From assembly GCA_041477005.1 (NCBI GenBank), contig JBGOUJ010000287.1, positions 1 through 9,414 on the forward strand: a stretch of 9,414 nt of DNA, in the 5' to 3' direction. This document shows positions 1 through 6,032 of the stretch, piece by piece. The number at the start of each line of letters is the position of its first letter. Positions within the stretch are counted from its first letter, which is position 1. A program made the translations under genes and the position numbers. The notes under the pieces are model-generated. The model was not told where the DNA came from and did not search any database. It worked only from the letters and a program-made list of their open reading frames with translations. The DNA is from JBGOUJ01 sp041477005 (GTDB taxonomy: Bacteria; Acidobacteriota; Terriglobia; Bryobacterales; JACQDG01).

Positions 1-230
1 ACCCATCCGGCCGGGATCTGGAGCGCCGCGTAGGACCAGAAAAACGCCGAGAGCGCGAGGCCCGAAGATTGCGGCGTCAGCCCGAAGCTCTTCGGCATCA
101 CCGGCAGAGCAAAAGAAAGGTTGGTGCGGTCAATGTAGGCGATGATGACGCCGACGGTCAGCAGGCCCACCACAAGCCAGCGCAGGGACCGGGCCGGAGT
201 GGCGGTGATGGCGATCGCTGGGTTAGCCAC
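1..230 (-). CDS. MFS transporter, N-terminal part (cut by window edge)
   Basis: This is the N-terminal ~76 residues of a major facilitator superfamily permease on the minus strand; the rest lies left of position 1. After a short cytoplasmic tail ending near ARSLRW comes the first membrane helix (WLVVGLLTVGVIIAYIDRTN). The YIDRTNLSFALP stretch at the end of helix 1 is typical of anion:cation symporter (ACS)-type MFS carriers, which import organic acids such as sugar acids. A second hydrophobic segment (LALSAFFWSYAALQIPAGW) follows. The substrate cannot be read from this fragment. Start choice: an in-frame ATG at 240-242 has no Shine-Dalgarno, whereas the GTG at 228-230 has GGGAG five nt upstream, so the GTG is preferred; using the ATG adds four residues. 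The MBL gene lies upstream on the same strand, 200 bp away, so co-transcription is possible but not shown. Confidence 0.85.
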   Translation of the reverse strand, partial: MANPAIAITATPARSLRWLVVGLLTVGVIIAYIDRTNLSFALPVMPKSFGLTPQSSGLALSAFFWSYAALQIPAGW

Positions 231-275
231 GAGTTCTCCCATTCTAACCGATGGCGCCTGGCCGCCGCCCGCTGC

Positions 276-291
276 ACGCTCGGCCGAGCGT
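276..291. promoter_or_regulatory. 16-bp perfect palindrome upstream of the MFS gene (candidate operator)
   Basis: The sequence ACGCTCGGCCGAGCGT is a perfect 16-bp palindrome. It lies 34 bp upstream of the ATG and 46 bp upstream of the preferred GTG of the transporter gene. Its size, symmetry and position suit a dimeric repressor or activator site controlling the transporter. No regulator gene is visible nearby, and a chance palindrome in GC-rich DNA or a small hairpin in the leader RNA is possible. The functional call is inference. Confidence 0.35.
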
Positions 292-329
292 AAACCTACG
301 CCGGGCTTTCGAGCCGCGAACCGTTTTCA

Positions 330-402
330 GCCGCGAATGAACACGAATGCAAGCGAATGGGGCCATTGTTTTCATTCGCGTTTATTCGCGTTCATTCGCG
401 GC
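330..402. repeat. Imperfect inverted repeat built of CGAAT units
   Basis: The left arm (330-359) and right arm (373-402) are each 30 bp and pair as an inverted repeat with 26 of 30 positions matching, around a 13-nt loop (360-372). Each arm is itself made of ~10-bp units ending in CGAAT (CGCGAATGAA, CACGAATG, GCGAATG; reverse ATTCGCG repeated three times in the right arm). It lies between the stop of the MBL gene and the MFS gene, on whose strand it would be transcribed as a long hairpin. Without a U tract it is not a standard intrinsic terminator. Similar CGAAT-rich intergenic repeats are, to my recollection, dispersed in some Verrucomicrobiota genomes. Confidence 0.8.
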
Positions 403-445
403 CATCCATTCCTTTAGACCTTCTTACGGTCGCGGAACGGCGCGG

Positions 446-1420
446 TCATTTTCCGCCGCGGATCTCGCCGTGGGGCTTGCCCTCGGTGATTTCCTCGAAG
501 GTATCCTGGACCTGGTTGGGAAGGCTCGGTCCGACCCAGTTGCTTACGCTCGCCGGCAACTGGATGGAGGTGGAAACGAACCGCCGGCCATCCTTCTGGA
601 TGAGGTCTTCGAGATGCTTCTTCTGCGCTACGGCAGCCTTGACCGCCTTGTTCAACTCGACAAAAAACTGCTCCTGGCCGGTGAGCACTTCCGGGCCGCC
701 GGGTCCGCCGTGGCCGGGCAGGACGTGGGTCACTTTCAGCTTTGCAACCTGCCGGATCACGCCGGCCCAGTTGGCGATGTTGCCGTCGCCGGTGTAGTTG
801 TAAGGGCCGTTGGCCACCGCGTCGCCGGTGCAAACGATTTGTTCCTTGGGCAGATAGACGAAGCCGTCGCCGCGGGTGTGGGCCCAGCCGAAGAAATGGA
901 ACTCCACGCGGCGGCTGCCGTCGTTCAACACGAACGGGCTTTTGTCGAAGGTCTGCTTGGGCGGCTCGGCGGTCGGCAGATTCAGATCCCGCACGTCCTC
1001 GCGCTGCTTCGCCGAATCCTGCCAGCTCCTCGGCTCGTAACGCTTCATCTCCTCGGTGACGCCGATGTAGGCCAGGGTGGTGGCGCCGGCGCGGGTCCAG
1101 ACGGGGTTGCCGTAGGCATGGTCGCCGTGATGGTGGGTGTCGAAGACGTATTTAACCGGCTTGGGCGAGACCTTCTTGGCGTCAGCCATGGCCAGCCGGG
1201 CGCCGCTCGGGAAGTTGGCATCCACCACGATCAGGTAGTCCTTCATCTCGATGATGATGTTGTTGCAATGACCGAGGTCCTTGAGCTCGCCTTCGCGGAA
1301 CCACACGCCGGGGGCGATCTGCTTTACCGTTGCCGGCTGCGCGCCGGTACCGGTCACAAACAGGGCCAGAGAGGCCAGCGCCGCAAATCCCGCCACGAGG
1401 CACGCCCGATTGAGTCGCAT
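446..1420 (-). CDS. Secreted MBL-fold metallohydrolase
   Basis: This 324-aa metallo-beta-lactamase-fold protein has a predicted signal peptide (positively charged MRLNRA, hydrophobic core to about residue 25, then TGAQ-P), so it probably acts outside the cytoplasmic membrane. The zinc ligands are complete: HHHGDH at 96-101 (the HxHxDH motif), H181 in AHTRGD, D200 in CTGD, and H237 in LPGHG. The layout resembles periplasmic MBL hydrolases of unknown substrate (SoxH or quinoprotein-relay-like branch of the superfamily). The fold alone does not make it a beta-lactamase. Start choice: ATG at 1418-1420 has GGGAGG upstream at good spacing; an ATG seven codons earlier (1439-1441) would put charged residues before the signal peptide. 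The MFS transporter follows 200 bp downstream on the same strand. A perfect 15-bp tandem duplication lies upstream, in the likely promoter region. Confidence 0.9.
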   Translation of the reverse strand: MRLNRACLVAGFAALASLALFVTGTGAQPATVKQIAPGVWFREGELKDLGHCNNIIIEMKDYLIVVDANFPSGARLAMADAKKVSPKPVKYVFDTHHHGDHAYGNPVWTRAGATTLAYIGVTEEMKRYEPRSWQDSAKQREDVRDLNLPTAEPPKQTFDKSPFVLNDGSRRVEFHFFGWAHTRGDGFVYLPKEQIVCTGDAVANGPYNYTGDGNIANWAGVIRQVAKLKVTHVLPGHGGPGGPEVLTGQEQFFVELNKAVKAAVAQKKHLEDLIQKDGRRFVSTSIQLPASVSNWVGPSLPNQVQDTFEEITEGKPHGEIRGGK

Positions 1421-1448
1421 GAAGCCCTCCCGAGAAGACATCAGTGTA

Positions 1449-1478
1449 CAACAGTGCTGAGAGCAACAGTGCTGAGAG
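1449..1478. repeat. Perfect 15-bp tandem duplication
   Basis: CAACAGTGCTGAGAG occurs twice head to tail (1449-1463 and 1464-1478) with no mismatch. It lies 29-58 bp upstream of the preferred MBL start, where that gene's promoter or leader should be. A perfect two-copy tandem repeat is a slippage-prone configuration, so copy number could vary between strains and alter promoter spacing. No convincing -35/-10 pair was placed over it. Confidence 0.85.
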
Positions 1479-1567
1479 ACTTAGCCCTTCCTCGCGGTCG
1501 GGCGCCGAACCTGTGATCCGCAGAAGCGGGAAGTCGCCGAGGCCGGAGGTGTTCCCGGAAGCCAAAG

Positions 1568-1596
1568 CGGGCCGACGTGGGGGCGAGGCCGGCCCG
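1568..1596 (+). other. Weak stem-loop followed by TTTT
   Basis: CGGGCCG (1568-1574) pairs with CGGCCCG (1590-1596) across a 15-nt loop, followed by TTTT at 1597-1600. The shape recalls a rho-independent terminator on the plus strand, but the loop is long, the T run is short, and no plus-strand gene precedes it. It lies in the 423-bp gene-free stretch 1421-1843, which otherwise holds only the tandem duplication and the first copy of the 143-bp repeat. Confidence 0.25.
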
Positions 1597-1623
1597 TTTT
1601 GCCGGCGAATTGGTTTCGTTCGT

Positions 1624-1766
1624 GCAATTTTTTGGTTGTCAAAGATCTTCGGGGCCCGTGAGGGCGTCCTACGTCTATGGTAAGCCCGGGGTGGGCGGCG
1701 GAAGGGGGTGGCGCGGGCTAAGTGATTGATAATACTGGATCGCATTATTTGCCGAGGGCGTGACTC
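1624..1766. repeat. 143-bp interspersed repeat, copy 1
   Basis: This block aligns without gaps to 2575-2717 in the same orientation; I count 13 mismatches, i.e. 130/143 identical (~91%). It runs from GCAATTTTTTGG to GGGCGTGACTC. Weaker similarity continues leftward over ~30 bp with a small gap (a GTTTTG...TTGGTTT pattern); beyond the right end the copies diverge at once. The minus-strand translations of the two copies differ at about 9 of 39 residues, i.e. most of the base differences change an amino acid, so this is better read as a non-coding repeat than a conserved peptide. On the minus strand it contains TTGACAA next to an A-rich tract, a possible -35-like element. Confidence 0.85.
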
Positions 1767-1843
1767 TTTTGGGAGCGGGGCTCGGTAGGGGCCAGAAGGG
1801 CGATGATTGAATAAGACGAATCTGACGGCGCCGGCCATCGCCA

Positions 1844-2369
1844 ATGCATACTCACGACGGCAAATGATCGCCGGGAGCGCCCTCGGGGCCGGGAGCCCTG
1901 GCAATAGCGGGCGCCCAAGCCGGCGCCCAGAAAGCGGCGGCTGAATCGGCAGGAACGAAAGCAATCACCATGGCCAAGGCCATCTATCAAGAGGAAGATT
2001 TCAAGGCGAGTCCGCCGCGGATTTACGAAGCGCTCCTGGACGCCAAGCAGTTCAGCGCGTTTTCGGGCGGCCGCGCGGCCGAGATGCATCACGTACTTCC
2101 GCGAAGCTGGCGGCGCCTTCTCGCTTTTCGCCGGGCACATCGTGGGACGAAACCTCGAGTTGGCGCCGAACCGCCGGATCGTTCAGGGCTGGCGCGTGGT
2201 TTCGTGGCCGGAGGGCGTCTATTCGATCGCCAGGTTTGAGCTACAGGCACAGGGTTCCGGGACCCGAGTCCTCTTGACCACCCAGGGTTCCCGCAGGGCC
2301 TGGCGGAGCACCTGGAGAGTGGGGGTCAAGAAAACTATTGGAAGGCGCTGCGGAAGGGCGTCGGTTTAG
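1844..2369 (+). pseudogene. Decayed Tat-leader SRPBCC/AHSA1-like gene
   Basis: Pieces of one protein appear in order but in shifting frames. ATG-CAT-ACT at 1844 leads after a one-base slip to RRQMIAGSALGAGS (from 1855), a twin-arginine-like leader. A second slip near 1897 gives LAIAGAQAGAQKAAAESAG and then, in frame, MAKAIYQEEDFKASPPRIYE (internal ATG at 1970) and LDAKQFSAFSG. A third shift near 2075-2094 leads to REAGGAFSLFAGHIVGRN, RRIVQGWRVVSWPEGVYSIA and LQAQGSGTRVLL. A fourth near 2272-2276 leads to DHPGF, GLAEHLESG and ENYWKALRK. This order matches START/SRPBCC proteins of the AHSA1 type, small hydrophobic-ligand-binding domains of ~130-170 aa. A clean stop at the expected end is missing. 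Four indels in ~500 bp, beside intact genes of up to 2.7 kb, argue for real decay rather than sequencing error. It is flanked by the two copies of the 143-bp repeat. Confidence 0.8.
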
Positions 2370-2574
2370 CCGGGGGCTGGCCGGGTCGATGGGGGCGCGG
2401 GGACCCGCCGGGCGTTGTACCAGCAGTTCCAACGCCGCCTTCCGCCGCTGCGAGCGACTTATCGTTGCCCTGGCGCGAGGCGGAACCCGCTCCCTCCGGC
2501 GGTCGCGGATCGGTAACTTGTTGAATCTACGGGTGGTTTTTGGGAAGTGTCCGGTTTTGGGGTGGGTTGGTTTT

Positions 2575-2717
2575 GCAATTTTTTGCTTGTCAAAGAGCTT
2601 CGGAGCCCGTGAGGACGTCCTACGTCTATCGTAAGCCCGGGGTGGGCCGCGGAAGGGGATGCCGCGAGCTAAGTGATTGATAATATTGCATCGCATCATT
2701 CGCCGAGGGCGTGACTC
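2575..2717. repeat. 143-bp interspersed repeat, copy 2
   Basis: This is the direct-orientation partner of 1624-1766 (130/143 identical, no gaps). It contains a 10-bp palindrome, AGGACGTCCT, that is broken by one base in copy 1 (AGGGCGTCCT). The 205 bp between the broken SRPBCC gene and this copy (2370-2574) hold no recognisable feature. The copy marks the left border of the unassigned stretch preceding the accessory block. No terminal inverted repeats or target-site duplications were found around either copy, so it is not a recognisable insertion sequence. Confidence 0.85.
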
Positions 2718-3045
2718 CCTTGCAGCAGGTCGGGGCAGCGGCTTTAGGATCCAGCGAGTTCATTGACTCGATGCCCGTTTCGGGGGATCTGAAATTGGCG
2801 GGCCACTTGTCCGACTTGCCGACTGGAAGACCCAGCGATGCCGGATCGGTCAACGAAGTGGGAGTTTCTCGCGGGCGGGTAATCCTCACCGGCGCCGGCC
2901 CACACTCCGCAAACGGCGTTTTGGCGGGAGTGTTCGGGCCCGAGACGACGTAGAGACCGCTGCGGAAACCGCAATTCATCGCTGGGTCTTTGGTGGTAGG
3001 TTCTTCTCCAGCTCAGGCTGAACCGGACCAGAGCCAACAATCATT
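2718..3045. other. Unassigned 328-bp stretch
   Basis: Both strands stay open here: a plus-strand frame of 80 codons starts with GTG at 2711, and minus-strand frames of 117 codons (2626-2979, running into the repeat) and 98 codons (2744-3040) also exist. None has a domain, signal or Shine-Dalgarno site I recognise, and open frames on both strands are expected in GC-rich DNA. I leave it without a gene call. It may hold the far promoter region of the accessory block or a longer, more diverged part of the repeat element. Confidence 0.4.
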
Positions 3046-3072
3046 TTCACCGATATGGTGTAATGTGGTGAA
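3046..3072 (+). promoter_or_regulatory. Candidate promoter and operator of the accessory block
   Basis: TGGTGTAAT at 3056-3064 reads as an extended -10 element (TG-n-TGTAAT, one mismatch to TATAAT). No good -35 lies at the usual distance, which extended -10 promoters tolerate. The -10 sits inside an inverted repeat: TTCACC (3046-3051) and GGTGAA (3067-3072), with an additional inner CACC...GGTG pair (3048-3051 and 3057-3060). Ribbon-helix-helix proteins commonly autorepress by binding inverted repeats overlapping the -10, and such a protein is encoded 20 bp downstream. The motif is visible; its function is inferred. Confidence 0.35.
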
Positions 3073-3091
3073 GGCGATTACGGGGCCACAG

Positions 3092-3310
3092 ATGAAGGAG
3101 AAGAAGCCAGGGGCGAGAGACATAAAACCTCAGAGCGCATCTTCCGTTCGCGCGTCGATCAGTTTCCCGCCGGATCTCTACGAGACCCTCGAAAAGCTTG
3201 CTAAACGGAAAAAGGTTTCGCTGGCGTGGGTCGTGCGTGACGCGGCGGAGAAGTACATTGCCGATCAACGGCCACTGTCTGGGAAGCAGCGGGAAGAACC
3301 TCACGAATGA
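3092..3310 (+). CDS. Ribbon-helix-helix (CopG/Arc-like) small protein
   Basis: This 72-aa protein has a charged N-terminal tail (MKEKKPGARD) followed by the ribbon-helix-helix pattern: a short beta strand with alternating residues (SVRASISF, 18-25), helix 1 (PDLYETLEKLAKRKK, 27-41), a turn at VS, and helix 2 (LAWVVRDAAEKYIADQ, 44-59). Such proteins dimerise and insert the paired beta strands into the DNA major groove. They serve as transcriptional repressors, antitoxins or plasmid copy-number regulators. It is first in the block and ends 22 nt before the large ATPase gene, so the likely role is local autoregulation. No toxin partner lies directly beside it. Start choice: ATG 3092 has GGGG six nt upstream; in-frame GTGs at 3065 and 3068 would add about nine residues and overlap the proposed operator. 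Confidence 0.8.
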   Translation: MKEKKPGARDIKPQSASSVRASISFPPDLYETLEKLAKRKKVSLAWVVRDAAEKYIADQRPLSGKQREEPHE

Positions 3311-3332
3311 GGGCGTTGACCGAGGCGGGACA

Positions 3333-6029
3333 ATGACAGTCAAAACGAGCAGCGCGACAGCGACCACATCAGCGCGTTTAAAGACCGCCCTGAAACTTCC
3401 AAACGGCGCGCGATTCTACCGGTGCGCCTTGCAAGTGAACCCGTTCGCGTACCTAAGCCGGCACAGCAAGCAAACCTCCTTCCGCACGGAAGCGGAATAC
3501 AACGCGGCGATAATCGCGGCCTGCCACGAAGCTGAAATCGAGGTCATCGGCGTGACGGACCATTACCGGGTTCGGGAATCCGCTGGCCTGGTACAGGCCG
3601 CGCGTGCTGCCGGGGTGTTCGCCTTCAGCGGTTTTGAGGCCGTCACCAAGGATGGTGTCCATTTCCTGTGCCTGTTCGATCCCGACAAGGACGATGTGCT
3701 CGAACGCTTTATCGGCAAGTGCGGAGTTCACGATATCAAAGCTGCCTCGCCCACCGGGAGCCTGGATTCCATCGAGCTCCTTGCCGAAGCGAAAAGGTGG
3801 ACGGCAACCTGCATTGCCGCGCACGTTGCCGCCGATGGCGGGCTTCTGAAGAAGCTCTCCGGACAGCCCCGCGTCAATGCGTGGAGGTCGCCCGACCTTC
3901 TTGCCTGCGCCCTGACCGGCCCGATTTCCGAGGCGCCAGATAACCTCCGGCCGATCTTGGAGAACAAGGATGCAGAGCACCATCGCAACCGCCCGGTGGC
4001 GGTCATTAACGCCTCGGATGTGAATAGCCCGGAGGACTTGAAGAAGGATGGCGCGTCCTGCTTCATCAAAATGTCGAACGTCTCCGTCGAGGCCTTACGA
4101 CAGGCCTTCCTTGACCCTGAATCACGCATCCGTCTGCATAGTGACCCGCAACCGGAACCGCATGCCGAATTTCTGGCCGTGACCTGGGAAGGCGGATTCC
4201 TCGGCGGCACGTCCGTCCACTTCAACAGCAATCTTAACGTCCTGGTGGGCGGAAGAGGGACGGGAAAATCAACCATGATCGAGAGCATGCGCTATGCGCT
4301 TGGCCTCGATCCGCTCGGAGAAGAGGCTCGGCAGGCGCATGAGGGTTTTGTCCGTTATGTGCTTCGCTCCGGCACTAAGATCTCATTGCTGGTGCGCTCA
4401 CACAAGCCCTCGCAACGTTGCTATACGATCGAGCGGTCGGTTCCGAACCCCCCCATCGTCAAGGACGAGACCGGCGAAGTGCTGACCCTCTCGCCGCGAG
4501 ATGTGATGCCAGGCGTAGAGGTGTTCGGACAGCACGAGATATCCGAACTCACCAAAAGCCGGGAGAAGCTCACCCTTTTGCTGGAACGCTTCGTTGTCCG
4601 TGATCCGGCCCTTTCGGGGCGCAAGACGAAACTCAGGCTAGAGCTCGAGCGCTCGCGAAGCCGCATTGTGGATGTCCGCCGCGAGATAAAGTCTCTCGAT
4701 GAGCGGCTGGCGGCGCTCCCCGGACTGGAAGAGACCCAGGAGCGTTTCAAGGAAGCCGGGCTTGAAGAGCGACTGAAGGAAAAGAGCCTTCTAATCCGGG
4801 AAGAACGCGTATTTGCGAATGTCGCCGAACGGCTGGAGCCTATTCGCACCCTTCACAGCGATTTGATGGAGGCGCTTCCTCTCGACGCCGCCTTCGTTTC
4901 TTTGAAGGCACTCGAAGGGCTTCCGAACGCAGCCCTCCTGGCAGAGATAGAAACGATTCTGGGCGCTCTAAGCACGAAGCTCAAGGCCTATGCTGTCCAG
5001 CTCGCCAAGGCGCTGGCAGAAGCGGACAGTGCCTTGGGGAACACAAAGGCCCGTTGGAGCGAGCAGCGGAAGATCATCGAGGAGACCTATGAGAAACTGC
5101 TGCGCGAACTTCAGAAGGTCAAGATCGACGGAGCCGAGTTCATTCGGCTACGGCAGCAGATCGAGGAGCTTCGCCCGCTGAGGGAGAGGAAAGAAGTCCT
5201 CAAGCGCGAACTAGCCGCGCACGAGGCGCACCGCCGGAAACTTCTGGCCGAATGGGATGACATCCGGGCGAGCGAGTATCGCGAGTTCGAGAGCGCGGCG
5301 AAAAGAGTCTCGCGTAAGCTCCGTGACCGGGTCAAGGTGGAAGTAACAATGGCCGGCAACCGTGATCCCCTCGACCAATTGTTGAGAGAGGTCGGCGGAA
5401 ACCTGAACGCCGCGCTGGAGCGGTTGCGTGAGACCGAGCAACTGTCCTTGCGAGAATTTGCCCAGTGCTGCCGGGATGGGAAAGAGGCGCTTATGCAGCG
5501 CTACAAATTGCCTCCAGGCTCAGCCGAACGTATCGCCCAAGCCGACCTTGGACTATTTATGAGGATCGAGGAGCTTGACCTTCCGGCAACGACCAAGATC
5601 GAACTGAACACGGCGCCGGACGGCGATCCTCCCACGTGGCAGACGCTGGAACCGCTGTCCACCGGACAGAAGGCCACAGCCGTGCTGTTGCTCTTGTTGC
5701 TGGAGTCCGAGGCCCCTCTTGTTGTCGATCAGCCGGAAGATGACCTCGATAACCGCTTCATTACCGAAGGAGTGGTGCCGATCATGCGCCAGGAGAAGCG
5801 CCGGCGGCAATTCGTGCTCTCCACTCACAACGCGAATATTCCTGTCTTGGGCGATGCGGAGCTAATCCTCGGTTTAGCCGCCTCGGGTGAGGGCAAGGAA
5901 GGCCACGCCAAGATTTCACCCGAGCATATGGGCTCAATCGACTCCAGGCCTGTACGCGAGCTGGTAGAAGAGATCCTCGAAGGGGGCAAAGACGCCTTTG
6001 AGATGCGCCGGTCCAAATATGGGTTCTGA
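3333..6029 (+). CDS. PHP-like domain fused to SMC/ABC ATPase (TrlF-like)
   Basis: This 898-aa protein has an N-terminal PHP-like region (about 25-270) followed by a split ABC/SMC-type ATPase. Walker A is GGRGTGKST (306-314) and the Q-loop region is FGQHEIS (398-404). A long charged helical, coiled-coil-prone middle (about 430-720) follows. The signature LSTGQ is at 775-779, Walker B with D-loop is PLVVDQPEDDLDN (795-807), and the switch histidine is H832 in STHNANIP. All ATPase motifs are present. In the PHP part TDH (75-77), GFE (100-102), H110 and H164 remain, but the HxH of motif I is QVN (34-36) and the usual DxH of motif IV is DVN (229-231). The architecture is that of proteins annotated as TrlF family AAA-like ATPases, which I recall as common in accessory and defence regions. 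Start: ATG 3333 with GAGG seven nt upstream; the frame is open further upstream but overlaps the RHH gene. The AlbA_2 gene follows after 3 nt. Confidence 0.88.
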   Translation: MTVKTSSATATTSARLKTALKLPNGARFYRCALQVNPFAYLSRHSKQTSFRTEAEYNAAIIAACHEAEIEVIGVTDHYRVRESAGLVQAARAAGVFAFSGFEAVTKDGVHFLCLFDPDKDDVLERFIGKCGVHDIKAASPTGSLDSIELLAEAKRWTATCIAAHVAADGGLLKKLSGQPRVNAWRSPDLLACALTGPISEAPDNLRPILENKDAEHHRNRPVAVINASDVNSPEDLKKDGASCFIKMSNVSVEALRQAFLDPESRIRLHSDPQPEPHAEFLAVTWEGGFLGGTSVHFNSNLNVLVGGRGTGKSTMIESMRYALGLDPLGEEARQAHEGFVRYVLRSGTKISLLVRSHKPSQRCYTIERSVPNPPIVKDETGEVLTLSPRDVMPGVEVFGQHEISELTKSREKLTLLLERFVVRDPALSGRKTKLRLELERSRSRIVDVRREIKSLDERLAALPGLEETQERFKEAGLEERLKEKSLLIREERVFANVAERLEPIRTLHSDLMEALPLDAAFVSLKALEGLPNAALLAEIETILGALSTKLKAYAVQLAKALAEADSALGNTKARWSEQRKIIEETYEKLLRELQKVKIDGAEFIRLRQQIEELRPLRERKEVLKRELAAHEAHRRKLLAEWDDIRASEYREFESAAKRVSRKLRDRVKVEVTMAGNRDPLDQLLREVGGNLNAALERLRETEQLSLREFAQCCRDGKEALMQRYKLPPGSAERIAQADLGLFMRIEELDLPATTKIELNTAPDGDPPTWQTLEPLSTGQKATAVLLLLLLESEAPLVVDQPEDDLDNRFITEGVVPIMRQEKRRRQFVLSTHNANIPVLGDAELILGLAASGEGKEGHAKISPEHMGSIDSRPVRELVEEILEGGKDAFEMRRSKYGF

Positions 6030-6032
6030 AGC

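Noticed and set aside
347..1516. Long plus-strand open frame of 389 codons opposite the MBL gene
   Set aside because: It is antisense to a gene with a signal peptide, complete zinc motifs and a good Shine-Dalgarno site; its translation shows no domain and is what GC-rich third positions produce.
1568..1600. Rho-independent terminator
   Set aside because: The stem has only 7 bp, the loop is 15 nt, only four T follow, and no upstream gene on that strand would use it; kept only as a weak stem-loop.
1182..1964. Minus-strand 260-codon frame spanning copy 1 of the repeat and the MBL 5' end
   Set aside because: It overlaps the MBL coding region in another frame, crosses a dispersed repeat and the decayed SRPBCC gene, and has no recognisable domain; most repeat-copy differences change its residues.
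3198..3332. Upstream extension of the large ATPase by 45 codons
   Set aside because: It overlaps the RHH gene in another frame and lacks homology-like sequence, whereas ATG 3333 has GAGG at seven nt.
3728..4288. Minus-strand frames inside the large ATPase gene (e.g. 3453-3983, 3728-4288, 4421-4849)
   Set aside because: They are shadows of a gene whose motifs are all in the plus frame; serine/arginine-rich translations show no domain.
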